Source of the DNA: a virus | Length of the DNA stretch: 26,823 bases | Virus record (IMG/VR): IMGVR_UViG_3300012931_000068 | Location: 1-26,823 of that record | Reading direction: 5' to 3' (one strand) | Shown: positions 8,233-15,019 of the stretch, piece after piece | Layout of the letters: every line of letters starts with the position of its first letter | Numbering within the stretch: position 1 is the stretch's first letter | Made by a program: the position numbers and the translations under genes | The notes under the pieces: generated by a model | Told to the model about the DNA's origin: nothing | Databases searched by the model: none | The model's input: only the letters and a program-made list of their open reading frames with translations

Positions 8233-8836
8233 TCCGGTCTCCGGGAAATTCCACCCAATGCTGCGGCAAGCTCTTCCATGTTTTGTTCCACGTCTTTCCC
8301 TGACTCACGCTTCACGCCAAGTGCTGCCGCTATGCCTGCAAGGCTGACCGCCAGCGGCGGGATCGCGTCCCACCTTTTGGCAATCGCCTCCATTCGCGGC
8401 AGCGTCATCTCCTCATCAACATACTCCCATGACCAGCCAAACGCCTCGATGAGCGTGACGTATAAGCTGTCCCAGTCTATGGATTCATGGGAGGAGGCGC
8501 TTCCCCCGGCTTTGCACTCCTGTAGCCATTCATGCTCAGAACCGCATTGAACACGATGGAGAAGTTGCCAAGGTCTAACTTATCGAACACCTCGCCAACG
8601 GTGATGTCTGGGTAATTGCGCTTCATCGCCATCTGCACGATTTCAGCAACGACATCCATCTGTTCACCAGTTGGCACGGCGCCCATGCCTTTAAGCGCCG
8701 ACAACTTGTCCGGCAGCTCTTTGATCGCACCGAACCCTAACGGAGGAATTCGGTATTCCTCCATGCCCATTTGCACCCACGCCCCTCCACGATTTTCTGT
8801 TGGAGGGATGCGAACCACTTTGTCTTGATCTTCCAC
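8211..8836 (-). CDS. Tail assembly chaperone, -1 frameshift fusion (gpGT-like)
   Basis: The -1 frame relative to the short chaperone is open from upstream of its stop to a stop at 8211. It reads ...SIDWDSLYVTLIEAFGWSWE, then YVDEEMTLPRMEAIAKRW, a typical T-type extension (Phe-Trp-Ser, then a Tyr-Val-Asp/Glu helix). It has no plausible start codon with a ribosome-binding site before the conserved part, so it should be made by programmed -1 frameshifting. If slippage occurs on GGG at 8506-8504, the fusion has 111 residues of G plus 97 of T, 208 in total. The T extension normally recruits the tube protein to the tape measure-chaperone complex. The stop overlaps the tape measure start. Confidence 0.8.
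8477..8836 (-). CDS. Tail assembly chaperone, short form (gpG-like)
   Basis: This frame lies between the tail tube gene and the tape measure, where siphophages encode the tail assembly chaperone. The start is judged to be the GTG at 8836: AAGGAG at 8843-8848 is 6 nt upstream, whereas it directly abuts the in-frame ATG at 8842, and the ATG at 8854 has no ribosome-binding site. This gives 119 residues beginning with EDQDKVVRIPPTENRGG. The fold cannot be read directly, but length, position and the overlapping -1 frame fit lambda gpG. The protein should coat the tape measure during tail assembly. It ends PGEAPPPMNP at a TAG, and about 8 codons before this is the likely slippage site. Confidence 0.82.
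   Translation of the reverse strand: MEDQDKVVRIPPTENRGGAWVQMGMEEYRIPPLGFGAIKELPDKLSALKGMGAVPTGEQMDVVAEIVQMAMKRNYPDITVGEVFDKLDLGNFSIVFNAVLSMNGYRSAKPGEAPPPMNP
8501..8507 (-). other. Candidate -1 ribosomal slippage site
   Basis: On the minus strand the sequence G-GGG-GAA (spaced in the G frame) lies 8 codons before the G stop. A P-site tRNA on GGG re-pairs perfectly after a one-base backward slip. The A-site codon GAA would become GGA, which pairs less well, so this is not a canonical X-XXY-YYZ heptamer. It is the best slippery stretch close to the stop. An alternative is A-AAG just upstream. Confidence 0.5.
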
Positions 8837-8846
8837 TTGCATCTCC

Positions 8847-9581
8847 TTATTCATCCATCGACATCGTGCCAAGCACATTCGATGCATCGCAGAATGCCTC
8901 AAAGTCGAACGATGGCACAGTCCAATCTTCGAGCTTGGTTGCGAGCGTCAACTTGTTCGACATGCAAGCATTCAGCGTCAGCGAAATTTGCTTGCTGTTA
9001 TAGATACTGGTAAACACCCCGATGAACTGCGGAGAATTTCCTAGCAGCTGGTTCGTCATCGTGATCTTTTTACCGTTTGCTGCATCCGTGTATTGGTAGC
9101 TCACCAGCACAGCTACAGCATTCTGCGTGTTGTTGAATGTGTATACGCCTGTTGTCTCATTGCAGGAGTATTGCTGGCCTACAGGGCCAGACGTCACGCG
9201 TGTGTAAACTGTGCCGTCAGAAGACTTCACCACGCCCAAATCCTGCACATATGTCGAGTTGTTGGTAACCGTAACAATGTTGGCGCTGATGGTTTGCGCT
9301 TCCTGCACAGCAGTCTTCGTTTCGCCAGTTGTTGGGTTAGACAAGCCAAAGAACAAATCGTTGAACGCTTGGGCGTTGAACTGCGCGAAGTTTGCCTTGC
9401 CTTGCACCTTGGCTGTTCCGCGACCAACGGCCAGCGGGAATTGGAACGAGCCATAGAGCGGCTTGGATGTGAACGCAAAGTCTATGGACACATCCTGCAA
9501 TGCGCCAAAACGAACCGGCGTTGCAGGGGTATTTGTCAAGCTGCGTCCGTAAAGCACGCCAGAACCGAATTGGTATTGCAT
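8847..9581 (-). CDS. Major tail tube protein
   Basis: A 244-residue protein with the strongest ribosome-binding site among the tail genes (AAGGAGG six bases before the ATG), as expected for an abundant structural protein. It precedes the chaperone frames and follows the tail terminator. Its sequence is beta-rich, with VRFGALQDVSIDFAFTSKPL near the N-terminus and a C-terminal half containing FIGVFTSIYNSKQISLTLNA and LATKLEDWTVPSFDFEAFCD. These features are common in siphophage tube proteins. Residues 113-164 (YTRVTSGPVGQQYS...GVYTFN...VSYQY) form a small beta module that also occurs in the head-tail connector of this window. The protein polymerises into the tail tube around the tape measure. 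Confidence 0.85.
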   Translation of the reverse strand: MQYQFGSGVLYGRSLTNTPATPVRFGALQDVSIDFAFTSKPLYGSFQFPLAVGRGTAKVQGKANFAQFNAQAFNDLFFGLSNPTTGETKTAVQEAQTISANIVTVTNNSTYVQDLGVVKSSDGTVYTRVTSGPVGQQYSCNETTGVYTFNNTQNAVAVLVSYQYTDAANGKKITMTNQLLGNSPQFIGVFTSIYNSKQISLTLNACMSNKLTLATKLEDWTVPSFDFEAFCDASNVLGTMSMDE

Positions 9582-9594
9582 GATGAACCTCCTT

Positions 9595-10047
9595 CTAGGT
9601 TGGGACTACGACTGTAATTGGAATGATGGCAACGAGCTGATCGCCCAGATTGCCCTCGAAAATTTCTACCGCGCCATCAATATAGCAATGCGATACGACT
9701 CCACCGAGCGTCACAGCATTGTTCCCGACATCGTCAATTGCCATCGCGGCTTCGATTGCGTCCATCAACGGATTAAACAATTGTGATGGGTTGACGTTCG
9801 GGTCATTCACAGCGCCCGTGTGCACATATAGGTACAGGTCGAGCGACAATGTCCATTTGGCAGGAAGTCCTCGCGGTTTAGAGACAGTCTCTCGACGCTG
9901 TAGTTGTAGCAGGGCTGGCTGGTCTTCTGCCTCGACCTTTTCCCAATCCTGCAATTTTCTTGTGGCCAGTTTGAATGCTGGCGAGCCTCCAATGGTCAGA
10001 TTCGACCAGAAGGCAAAGATCGCGCTGTAAATGTTTTCGCGGGTCAT
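9595..10047 (-). CDS. Tail terminator protein (gpU-like)
   Basis: A 150-residue protein between the HK97 gp10-like gene and the tube gene, the standard site of the tail terminator. The N-terminal helix MTRENIYSAIFAFW, the pattern RKLQDWEKVEAEDQPALLQL, the beta strand WTLSLDLYLYVHTGA and the helix FNPLMDAIEAAMA match the alpha/beta layout of gpU-type proteins. The family caps the tail tube at the length set by the tape measure and docks the tail on the connector. The start overlaps the gp10-like gene by ATGA, and a 13-bp gap holding the tube ribosome-binding site follows the stop. Confidence 0.78.
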   Translation of the reverse strand: MTRENIYSAIFAFWSNLTIGGSPAFKLATRKLQDWEKVEAEDQPALLQLQRRETVSKPRGLPAKWTLSLDLYLYVHTGAVNDPNVNPSQLFNPLMDAIEAAMAIDDVGNNAVTLGGVVSHCYIDGAVEIFEGNLGDQLVAIIPITVVVPT

Positions 10048-10514
10048 CGCAGCGCCCCAAGCACGGCATTGCGCAAATCTTCGCGAATTCGCGGCTTGAA
10101 TTCTTCAAGCGTTGGGCGTAGGAACGGGCGGGCAACGACATTCTTTTCACCCGGAGGATGCTTCATAAAATAACGTTCCCGCGCCATGCCAAGCAGCCCT
10201 TTTGGACCGCCACGTGCTCCTGCGCCGATCCGCTTTGTAAAGCCTTGCTCCCACGCAGCGCCATACTTTACATTCGTTCCGACAACTGCAAATATTCCAT
10301 CATCACGCTCAATGACTTCACGATTGATCGAGCGGCGCAACGTGCCAGTGCGCACGTGCAATACTTGCCCGGTCAATTTACCTTCTTTCACTGCACGCTG
10401 TACTTGCACAGAAGATTTCGTGATTGATTTCAACAGTGCTTGTCGCACACGAGTTGGCGCACCGGCCAACTTGAGTAGCAATGATTCAGCATGGACGGCG
10501 ACAATGATGTTCAT
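10044..10514 (-). CDS. HK97 gp10-like neck / head-tail joining protein
   Basis: A 156-residue protein of the HK97 gp10 type. It shows HVRTGTLRRSINREVIERDD, then VGTNVKYGAAWEQGF and ARPFLRPTLEEFKPRI, which together are the family signature (tag-like RTGxLRxSI, the Y-A-x-x-x-E-x-G segment and the ARPFLRPA-type end). These proteins lie at the head-tail junction, and homologues also act as tail completion factors. It overlaps both neighbours by 4 bp. The stretch GAGARGGPKGLLGMARERYF is longer and more basic than usual between the Y-G segment and ARPFL. Confidence 0.88.
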   Translation of the reverse strand: MNIIVAVHAESLLLKLAGAPTRVRQALLKSITKSSVQVQRAVKEGKLTGQVLHVRTGTLRRSINREVIERDDGIFAVVGTNVKYGAAWEQGFTKRIGAGARGGPKGLLGMARERYFMKHPPGEKNVVARPFLRPTLEEFKPRIREDLRNAVLGALR

Positions 10515-11302
10515 GCAATCACCATCCTTCTGTACGGCATCAGCATTTCTTTTGCGCTGTCTGAGATCCCTTTCTTCTCATACGCAATCGTTTCGCCTGC
10601 GAGAGACTTGCTCGTGATACCTATATTGTTACGTTGCTGCAAGTCCAATCCAACCATTTCAATTACAGCCTGCTCAACTGCGGCAGGAATGTAGCCGTAA
10701 GTCATCGTCACGGCGTGGTTGTATTGTGCAGAGTTGAATGTGAACACGCCTGCGCTAAATGTGTACTGATTGGCAAGTGGCGCAGCACCGACTTGCGTCA
10801 TTACAATGCCTAGCGTGTCGTCCATTACCGAAACAACGCTCGCTGCCGTGCCTCCAGTTGTCGGCGTGATGGTAGGCGCGTTTCCGGTCGGCACGAAATC
10901 CGTCTCGCTCGTCTGATATCCGCCTGTCCATGAACAAACGACGCTCTGCGGCTGCGTCGGGAATCTGTCCCCCCAGCCTATGCCACCGACTCCGCCGACA
11001 AGATACAAGCACGTGTCATCGAACAGGTATCCGGCCTGAATGCCGTCCGGCGATGCCGCAATTGCCGATCCATAGATGCTAAGCGCGGACACGGAAATGA
11101 TGGGATTGTCCGGCAACACCAGCCGTGTCGTGCCTGTACCATTTAGTCGCTTACTGGCGTTCGTGACAGTCGGAAACGTGCGACCCGTCCACCGCTCCAC
11201 AAGCGCGGACTCACGCGGAATCAACTGCGCAATCAGCGCATCTTGATTCGATGTGGTAATTGTCAAGTACGCCTTGACAGCGGCGATGGTGGTCAGGTTC
11301 AC
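10511..11302 (-). CDS. gp6-like head-tail connector with an added beta module
   Basis: A 263-residue protein. The N-terminus TTIAAVKAYLTITTSNQDAL followed by IAQLIPRESALVERWTGRTF is the helical connector domain of the HK97 gp6 / SPP1 gp15 type. The C-terminus EQAVIEMVGLDLQQRNNIGI with SKSLAGETIAYEK is its usual end. The family forms the ring that connects the portal to the neck. The protein is longer than minimal family members because the middle (about 65-205) is beta-rich. Residues 157-204 repeat a module of the tail tube protein. The start is a GTG at 11302 with only a weak ribosome-binding site, so the exact start is less certain. It overlaps the gp10-like gene by ATGA. Confidence 0.85.
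   Translation of the reverse strand: MNLTTIAAVKAYLTITTSNQDALIAQLIPRESALVERWTGRTFPTVTNASKRLNGTGTTRLVLPDNPIISVSALSIYGSAIAASPDGIQAGYLFDDTCLYLVGGVGGIGWGDRFPTQPQSVVCSWTGGYQTSETDFVPTGNAPTITPTTGGTAASVVSVMDDTLGIVMTQVGAAPLANQYTFSAGVFTFNSAQYNHAVTMTYGYIPAAVEQAVIEMVGLDLQQRNNIGITSKSLAGETIAYEKKGISDSAKEMLMPYRRMVIA
10691..10834 (-). other. Beta module in connector shared with the tail tube protein
   Basis: Connector residues 157-204 contain TQVGAAPLANQYTFSAGVFT, then FNSAQYNHAVTMTYGY. This aligns with tail tube residues 113-164, which contain TRVTSGPVGQQYSCNETTGV, then YTFNNTQNAVAVLVSYQY. Shared positions include P, QY[ST], GV[FY]TFN[SN] and AV..[MV][ST]Y.Y. It looks like a mobile beta sandwich inserted into two different virion proteins. 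Confidence 0.7.
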
Positions 11303-11309
11303 GATTTAC

Positions 11310-11480
11310 TTACCGGACGACGGCCAAACCTTGTGCTGCCAAGTCCGCGACGTACTTCTGCGGGACTTGGATGCAGCCATTCTTGTCGGCTTGCAGGCTG
11401 AAGCCGCCGACGGACAACATACTGCCCATGCCTTGTGGCAACTTCAACGTTACCATGTCTGCTGTAAAGGGGTTGCTCAT
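11310..11480 (-). CDS. Small conserved-type phage protein between capsid and connector (56 aa)
   Basis: A 56-residue frame from ATG 11480 to TAA at 11310. AAGGAG lies 7 bases upstream of the ATG, so it is very likely translated. It reads MSNPFTADMVTLKLPQGMGS, then a strand-rich core with SVGGFSLQADKNGCIQVP, and ends with a short helix YVADLAAQGLAVV. Similar proteins of 50-70 residues, with a strand-rich body and a final helix, are often seen between capsid and connector genes in siphophages. A head-associated role is a guess from position. It lies 7 bp upstream of the connector start. Confidence 0.8.
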   Translation of the reverse strand: MSNPFTADMVTLKLPQGMGSMLSVGGFSLQADKNGCIQVPQKYVADLAAQGLAVVR

Positions 11481-11513
11481 TTTGATTCTCCTTTTCTTTC
11501 GTTGTGTGATTTG

Positions 11514-11756
11514 TTACATGCCAGCAGGGCGCTTGTCCAGCCCTTGAGCAGCCAAAATTTCCGCCATGTCATCAACATGCAGGCAGTCGCACATGCGCGC
11601 ATAAGTCGAGTGTCCGCCCTCATGCACGATGTTCCCATTGCAATAATCATTCCCTGCAACAGCGTCTTGCAATGTGCCGAAAGCATCAACCTTTCCTCCT
11701 GCCAACCGCACAATCTTGTCACCGTTTTTAGCCTCGCGGCCATTTCTGTAATGCAT
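11514..11756 (-). CDS. Small phage protein downstream of the capsid gene (80 aa)
   Basis: An 80-residue frame starting MHYRNGREAKNGDKIVRLAG. AGGAG lies 6 bases before the ATG, which decides for this frame over a longer overlapping one. The N-terminal Y-x-N-G-x-E-A-K-x-G-D pattern suggests a small SH3-like barrel and recurs in short proteins next to capsid genes of other phages. The C-terminal half has CNGNIVHEGGHS and CDCLHVDD, a Cys/His set that might bind zinc. No function is known. It lies just after the capsid terminator hairpin, so it would be expressed only by readthrough or from an unseen promoter. Confidence 0.75.
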   Translation of the reverse strand: MHYRNGREAKNGDKIVRLAGGKVDAFGTLQDAVAGNDYCNGNIVHEGGHSTYARMCDCLHVDDMAEILAAQGLDKRPAGM

Positions 11757-11781
11757 TTGGTTCTCCTCAATTCAAGATTTC

Positions 11782-11811
11782 AAAACCGCCGAAGGATTTC
11801 TCCCCCGGCGG
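11782..11811 (-). terminator. Intrinsic terminator / attenuator after the major capsid gene
   Basis: Read on the minus strand, CCGCCGGGGGA (11811-11801), a GAAA tetraloop and TCCTTCGGCGG (11796-11786) form an 11-bp stem that includes two G-U pairs. TTTT follows directly. It begins 19 bp after the capsid stop codon. Because tail genes lie downstream on the same strand, it probably acts as a partial terminator that raises capsid mRNA relative to tail mRNA. Confidence 0.85.
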
Positions 11812-11829
11812 AACAGCTCACAACAATGC

Positions 11830-13350
11830 TTAGCCCGCAGCGATGTTGGTGATGATACCAATCGAAGGTGGGAAGAAGTGCTGAAGCACCCCGTCTTCAT
11901 AGATACCATACTGATACTTGCGGGTCACCAGCGGCCACTCGATCTGGTAGTAATCACGGCGCATGCGCATTTGCATGACGTTCGTGACGTTCGAGAGTGG
12001 GTAGGGCAGGCGGTTCGTGGTGAACAGCATCGTGCCAGCAGGCATGTTCGGGTGCAGGCGGATCTTCAACTCCTGTGCGCCATCCATGCCGAACTTGTTC
12101 AGGTAGGTGCGCACCATGATGCCGCCACCGACCATCCCTTGGTCCGCATTAAACACAAAGCGCTGAGCAGCATTCGCCGAACCGGCCAGAATCTTCTTGC
12201 CAATATCGTTCATTTGCTGCGAATTCACCCACAACGTGTCTGGACTGAGGCGGTAATTGTCCCAGAATGACTTCAATGCAGTGTCAATCTCCACGATACC
12301 GCCAGCGCCATCACTGGTCAACGGCGTGCCGGTGCCTGCGGTGCCGGTTGCCATCGTTGCTTGATAGCTGTTCAGCGTAGAGCTGGACGCGATGGTGAGC
12401 AGACCGTCGAATGCCAGGCTATTGGTTGAGTTGTTGGTCGAAGTCAATGCTTGGTAGTTCGCCACGCCGCCGCCAGATGCGGTGCCTGTCGCATTGGCAG
12501 TGATCAGCACGCTGTTGATCGTAGTGATCGCACCCAGCGTGAGGTTGCCAGAGTTTGCACCCCAGAACCATGCATAACCAACTGCGCCAGCGACAGGTGC
12601 CACGGTCGCAGAAATAGTAGTTGTGGTACCTGTGTTGGAGTTGATGATGTTGGCTTGCGTTGCAGGCAGTGCAGTGCCGCCGCTGATTGTGTCAGTGGAA
12701 GCGTCTGCATTCGTGCGGACAAATGACTGCAAAATACCAGTTGTTAGCGAGGCGTTAAGGTAGCCCTCGAAGGTCAACGCAACAACGCCGACGCCATAAC
12801 CAACGTTTCCAGTCAGTGTTCCGCCAGTGTTAGCAGAGGTCAGGGTAGGCGTTGGCGTGTTGGCAACGGACAGGCTGTTGTTGCCGCCAAGGATGATCTT
12901 TTCTTCCGAGATCATCATGGCGCGCAACAACCCTTCAACAGCCAGCGCCTTCACATCCTGGAAGTTCTCGGCGGCATAGTCTGCTTCAAACGTCACAGAA
13001 TCTTCCAGGCCGAGGCCTTTATACGCTGCCGTATAATCAGCGGTAGTAGTTGTGATGACTCCAGAACGGTTGCCACCAGACACGTAGGGCGAGCCTGTGC
13101 GCGCGGTGTTCACGCCAGTGACTGCACGCCATGCCGCTTGGATACCGCCCTTGCCAGACACACGAGGGATCTCGTTGCGCAGCGGGGTAATTACTGGATA
13201 AAGCTGCTTGGCCGGTGCCTCCAAGTCATAGGCTGTGATCCCGCTGACGGCGGATGCCGACTGCGTCCACGCTTTGCGCAATTCATCACTCGGATTGGCT
13301 TGCGCAGCCTTGAGCAGAGCAAGAGTCTCTGCAACGGAAGTATTTCCCAT
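11830..13350 (-). CDS. Major capsid protein, HK97 fold, with an Ig/FN3-like insertion
   Basis: A 506-residue protein with a strong ribosome-binding site (AAGGAG, 7-base spacing). Conserved HK97-fold features include the N-arm and E-loop region (ITPLRNEIPRVSGKGGIQAA, 54-73; TGSPYVSGGNRSG, 85-97), the helix ENFQDVKALAVEGLLRAMMI (128-147) with SEEKIILGG, and the C-terminal blocks ALKSFWDNYRLSPDTLWVNS and RMRRDYYQIEWPLVTRKYQY. Residues about 165-325 are Thr/Ser/Gly/Ala-rich and contain SATVAPVAGAVGYAWFWGAN and TINSVLITANA. That pattern fits a fibronectin- or immunoglobulin-like domain inserted between the spine helix and the rest of the P-domain, likely displayed on the capsid surface. It directly follows the protease-scaffold gene and precedes a terminator. 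Confidence 0.93.
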   Translation of the reverse strand: MGNTSVAETLALLKAAQANPSDELRKAWTQSASAVSGITAYDLEAPAKQLYPVITPLRNEIPRVSGKGGIQAAWRAVTGVNTARTGSPYVSGGNRSGVITTTTADYTAAYKGLGLEDSVTFEADYAAENFQDVKALAVEGLLRAMMISEEKIILGGNNSLSVANTPTPTLTSANTGGTLTGNVGYGVGVVALTFEGYLNASLTTGILQSFVRTNADASTDTISGGTALPATQANIINSNTGTTTTISATVAPVAGAVGYAWFWGANSGNLTLGAITTINSVLITANATGTASGGGVANYQALTSTNNSTNSLAFDGLLTIASSSTLNSYQATMATGTAGTGTPLTSDGAGGIVEIDTALKSFWDNYRLSPDTLWVNSQQMNDIGKKILAGSANAAQRFVFNADQGMVGGGIMVRTYLNKFGMDGAQELKIRLHPNMPAGTMLFTTNRLPYPLSNVTNVMQMRMRRDYYQIEWPLVTRKYQYGIYEDGVLQHFFPPSIGIITNIAAG

Positions 13351-13402
13351 GGTGTTTCTCCTTGTAAAAGGGTGATTCGGTTAAATGAAAGTTAATAACT
13401 GG

Positions 13403-15019
13403 CTAGCCGCGATAAACCATCGGCTGTCCCCCTGTTGCGAATTGCTGCTTGATCAGTGAAGCGGCAGGATGCACCGCCCCATGAGCGTCTTTTACCAAGT
13501 CCGTTTCTGTGGGCTGTGCACTGCTGAATCCGCCATCGTCGTTTGCCTTGCTCACTGCACGCAAGGAGACTTTTGGAGCACGAGGCTCGGCCTCTAACTT
13601 CTTGATTTGCTCCTGTGCATCGAACAACGACTTCTGCAAAGGCTCGATGGCAGCGGCAACCATTTTTGCTAGCACACCATCTTCGGCCTTGTGCAAATCG
13701 CCAACATCGGCCTTCGCGGCAGGCTGACAATCTGCGCCCAAGTCAACGGAGGCTTTGTGGATTCCCTCGACAAGCGCCTTGTCGCCCGCGCCGTGCCGCG
13801 CGCCGTACTTGACAAGTGTCAGCAACGGGTGCTCGCCTTCATACTTGGCTAGTGCGCCACAATGCTCTGCCATCTGCATGACGTTCTGCGGCATTTCTTC
13901 GTCACCACCCGCCTCGGAAACTTCCTCGTCAATCATTTGCTTGAGAACGCCCGCGCACATTTGGATGCACGCGCCCAACGCTTGCGGCACGGGGGAGTCG
14001 TCGCCTTCACGGTAGGACTCATATGCTGCAGAATTCATCAAATTCTGCATCGCGCCGATGATCTGTGCGAATTGCGCACACTCATACATTCCCTTACGCA
14101 AGCCAGACACAAGAACCTTCATCACCTTGACGGTTTCGGCTTTGCTCGCTTCGTCGTCGCCAACCTTGAACCTCTCCTTTGCCGCTGCAATCTTGCTGTC
14201 AATCGTCTTTTGGTCCTCCGCACTGTACTTGCCCCTGTTCTTGTCCATGCCGAAATAGGATGCTGCCGCACGCACGTGCGCTTCAGTGTCAAGTGGGTAT
14301 TTCTTGTTCTTTGTATCGGCGAATTCCACATCGCCATACTCCTTCTTGCCAGCTTCCGCGCTGGTATCATCACGCGCTGCGATCTTCACCATCTCGATGA
14401 CTTCTGCCATGGTCAAGCCTTTGTCATTCATGAGCTTGCCGAAAGCAATGATTTCCTCAGGGGTGCCGGTAACGTCCACGGCACCGCCCTCCTTCTCCAA
14501 GTCCAAAGCAGGTTTGAATTCCACATCCGCTGTTGAGCCGTCTGCCTTTTGCACTTGGAAGAACTTTGCTGTCGGAATGCATGGCCTGTCAACGAGGCTG
14601 ATTTCACTTGGAATAGCGACATAGCGCGTGTACTCCTTGTCCGCCACCTTTTCGACTGACTTCTCGCCATAACTTCCGCCGATGCTGAATCCGGTGTACA
14701 CACCTTCAAGAACTTTTTTCCATTCGTTGTCATCAACGACTTTGGCGCACACATTGATCGTGCGCGCCGAGTCGTCAAACTGAATATCCTTCAGCACGCC
14801 AGCTGCGACCTTGCCATGCATTGCACGCAAGTTGCCGAGGCTCTTGCCGTCAGTGTCCTTCGACAAGTCTTCACTCCATTTGACGAAGTGTGGTTTGCTG
14901 CCGTCATAATTCAGCATCTCGCCAGACTTGTCCGGAGTCTCATCCGCCGCGCGGCCAAAGACAAGGCGCTTTTCCTCGTCCACTTTTTGAATCTGTGCAA
15001 ATAATTTCATACTCGTCAT
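13403..15019 (-). CDS. Prohead protease (XkdF/S78-like) fused to a DUF6582-like and scaffold-like region
   Basis: A 538-residue protein starting at the ATG at 15019. AAGGAG lies 7 bases upstream and the ATG overlaps the Rz stop by ATGA. Residues 8-150 resemble the XkdF-type serine protease: KVDEEKRLVFGRA, His68 in LRAMHGKVAAG and Ser112 in GVYTGFSIGG, with EISLVDRPCIPTAKF (139-153) closing the domain. Residues about 227-286 (YGDVEFADTKNKKYPLDTEA...KERF) match the small domain I know as DUF6582, often found beside phage proteases. The C-terminal 200 residues are helical and end with a coiled coil (IEPLQKSLFDAQEQIKKLEA), consistent with a scaffold cleaved off during head maturation. It lies directly upstream of the capsid gene. 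Confidence 0.85.
   Translation of the reverse strand: MTSMKLFAQIQKVDEEKRLVFGRAADETPDKSGEMLNYDGSKPHFVKWSEDLSKDTDGKSLGNLRAMHGKVAAGVLKDIQFDDSARTINVCAKVVDDNEWKKVLEGVYTGFSIGGSYGEKSVEKVADKEYTRYVAIPSEISLVDRPCIPTAKFFQVQKADGSTADVEFKPALDLEKEGGAVDVTGTPEEIIAFGKLMNDKGLTMAEVIEMVKIAARDDTSAEAGKKEYGDVEFADTKNKKYPLDTEAHVRAAASYFGMDKNRGKYSAEDQKTIDSKIAAAKERFKVGDDEASKAETVKVMKVLVSGLRKGMYECAQFAQIIGAMQNLMNSAAYESYREGDDSPVPQALGACIQMCAGVLKQMIDEEVSEAGGDEEMPQNVMQMAEHCGALAKYEGEHPLLTLVKYGARHGAGDKALVEGIHKASVDLGADCQPAAKADVGDLHKAEDGVLAKMVAAAIEPLQKSLFDAQEQIKKLEAEPRAPKVSLRAVSKANDDGGFSSAQPTETDLVKDAHGAVHPAASLIKQQFATGGQPMVYRG

Noticed and set aside
11477-11770. A 97-codon minus-strand frame after the capsid terminator
   Set aside because: The 80-residue frame in the same place has AGGAG at correct spacing and a plausible protein sequence; this one does not.
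13862-14536. A 224-codon plus-strand frame inside the protease gene
   Set aside because: It is the shadow of a gene with clear protease motifs; composition is His/Cys/Leu-rich without any domain.
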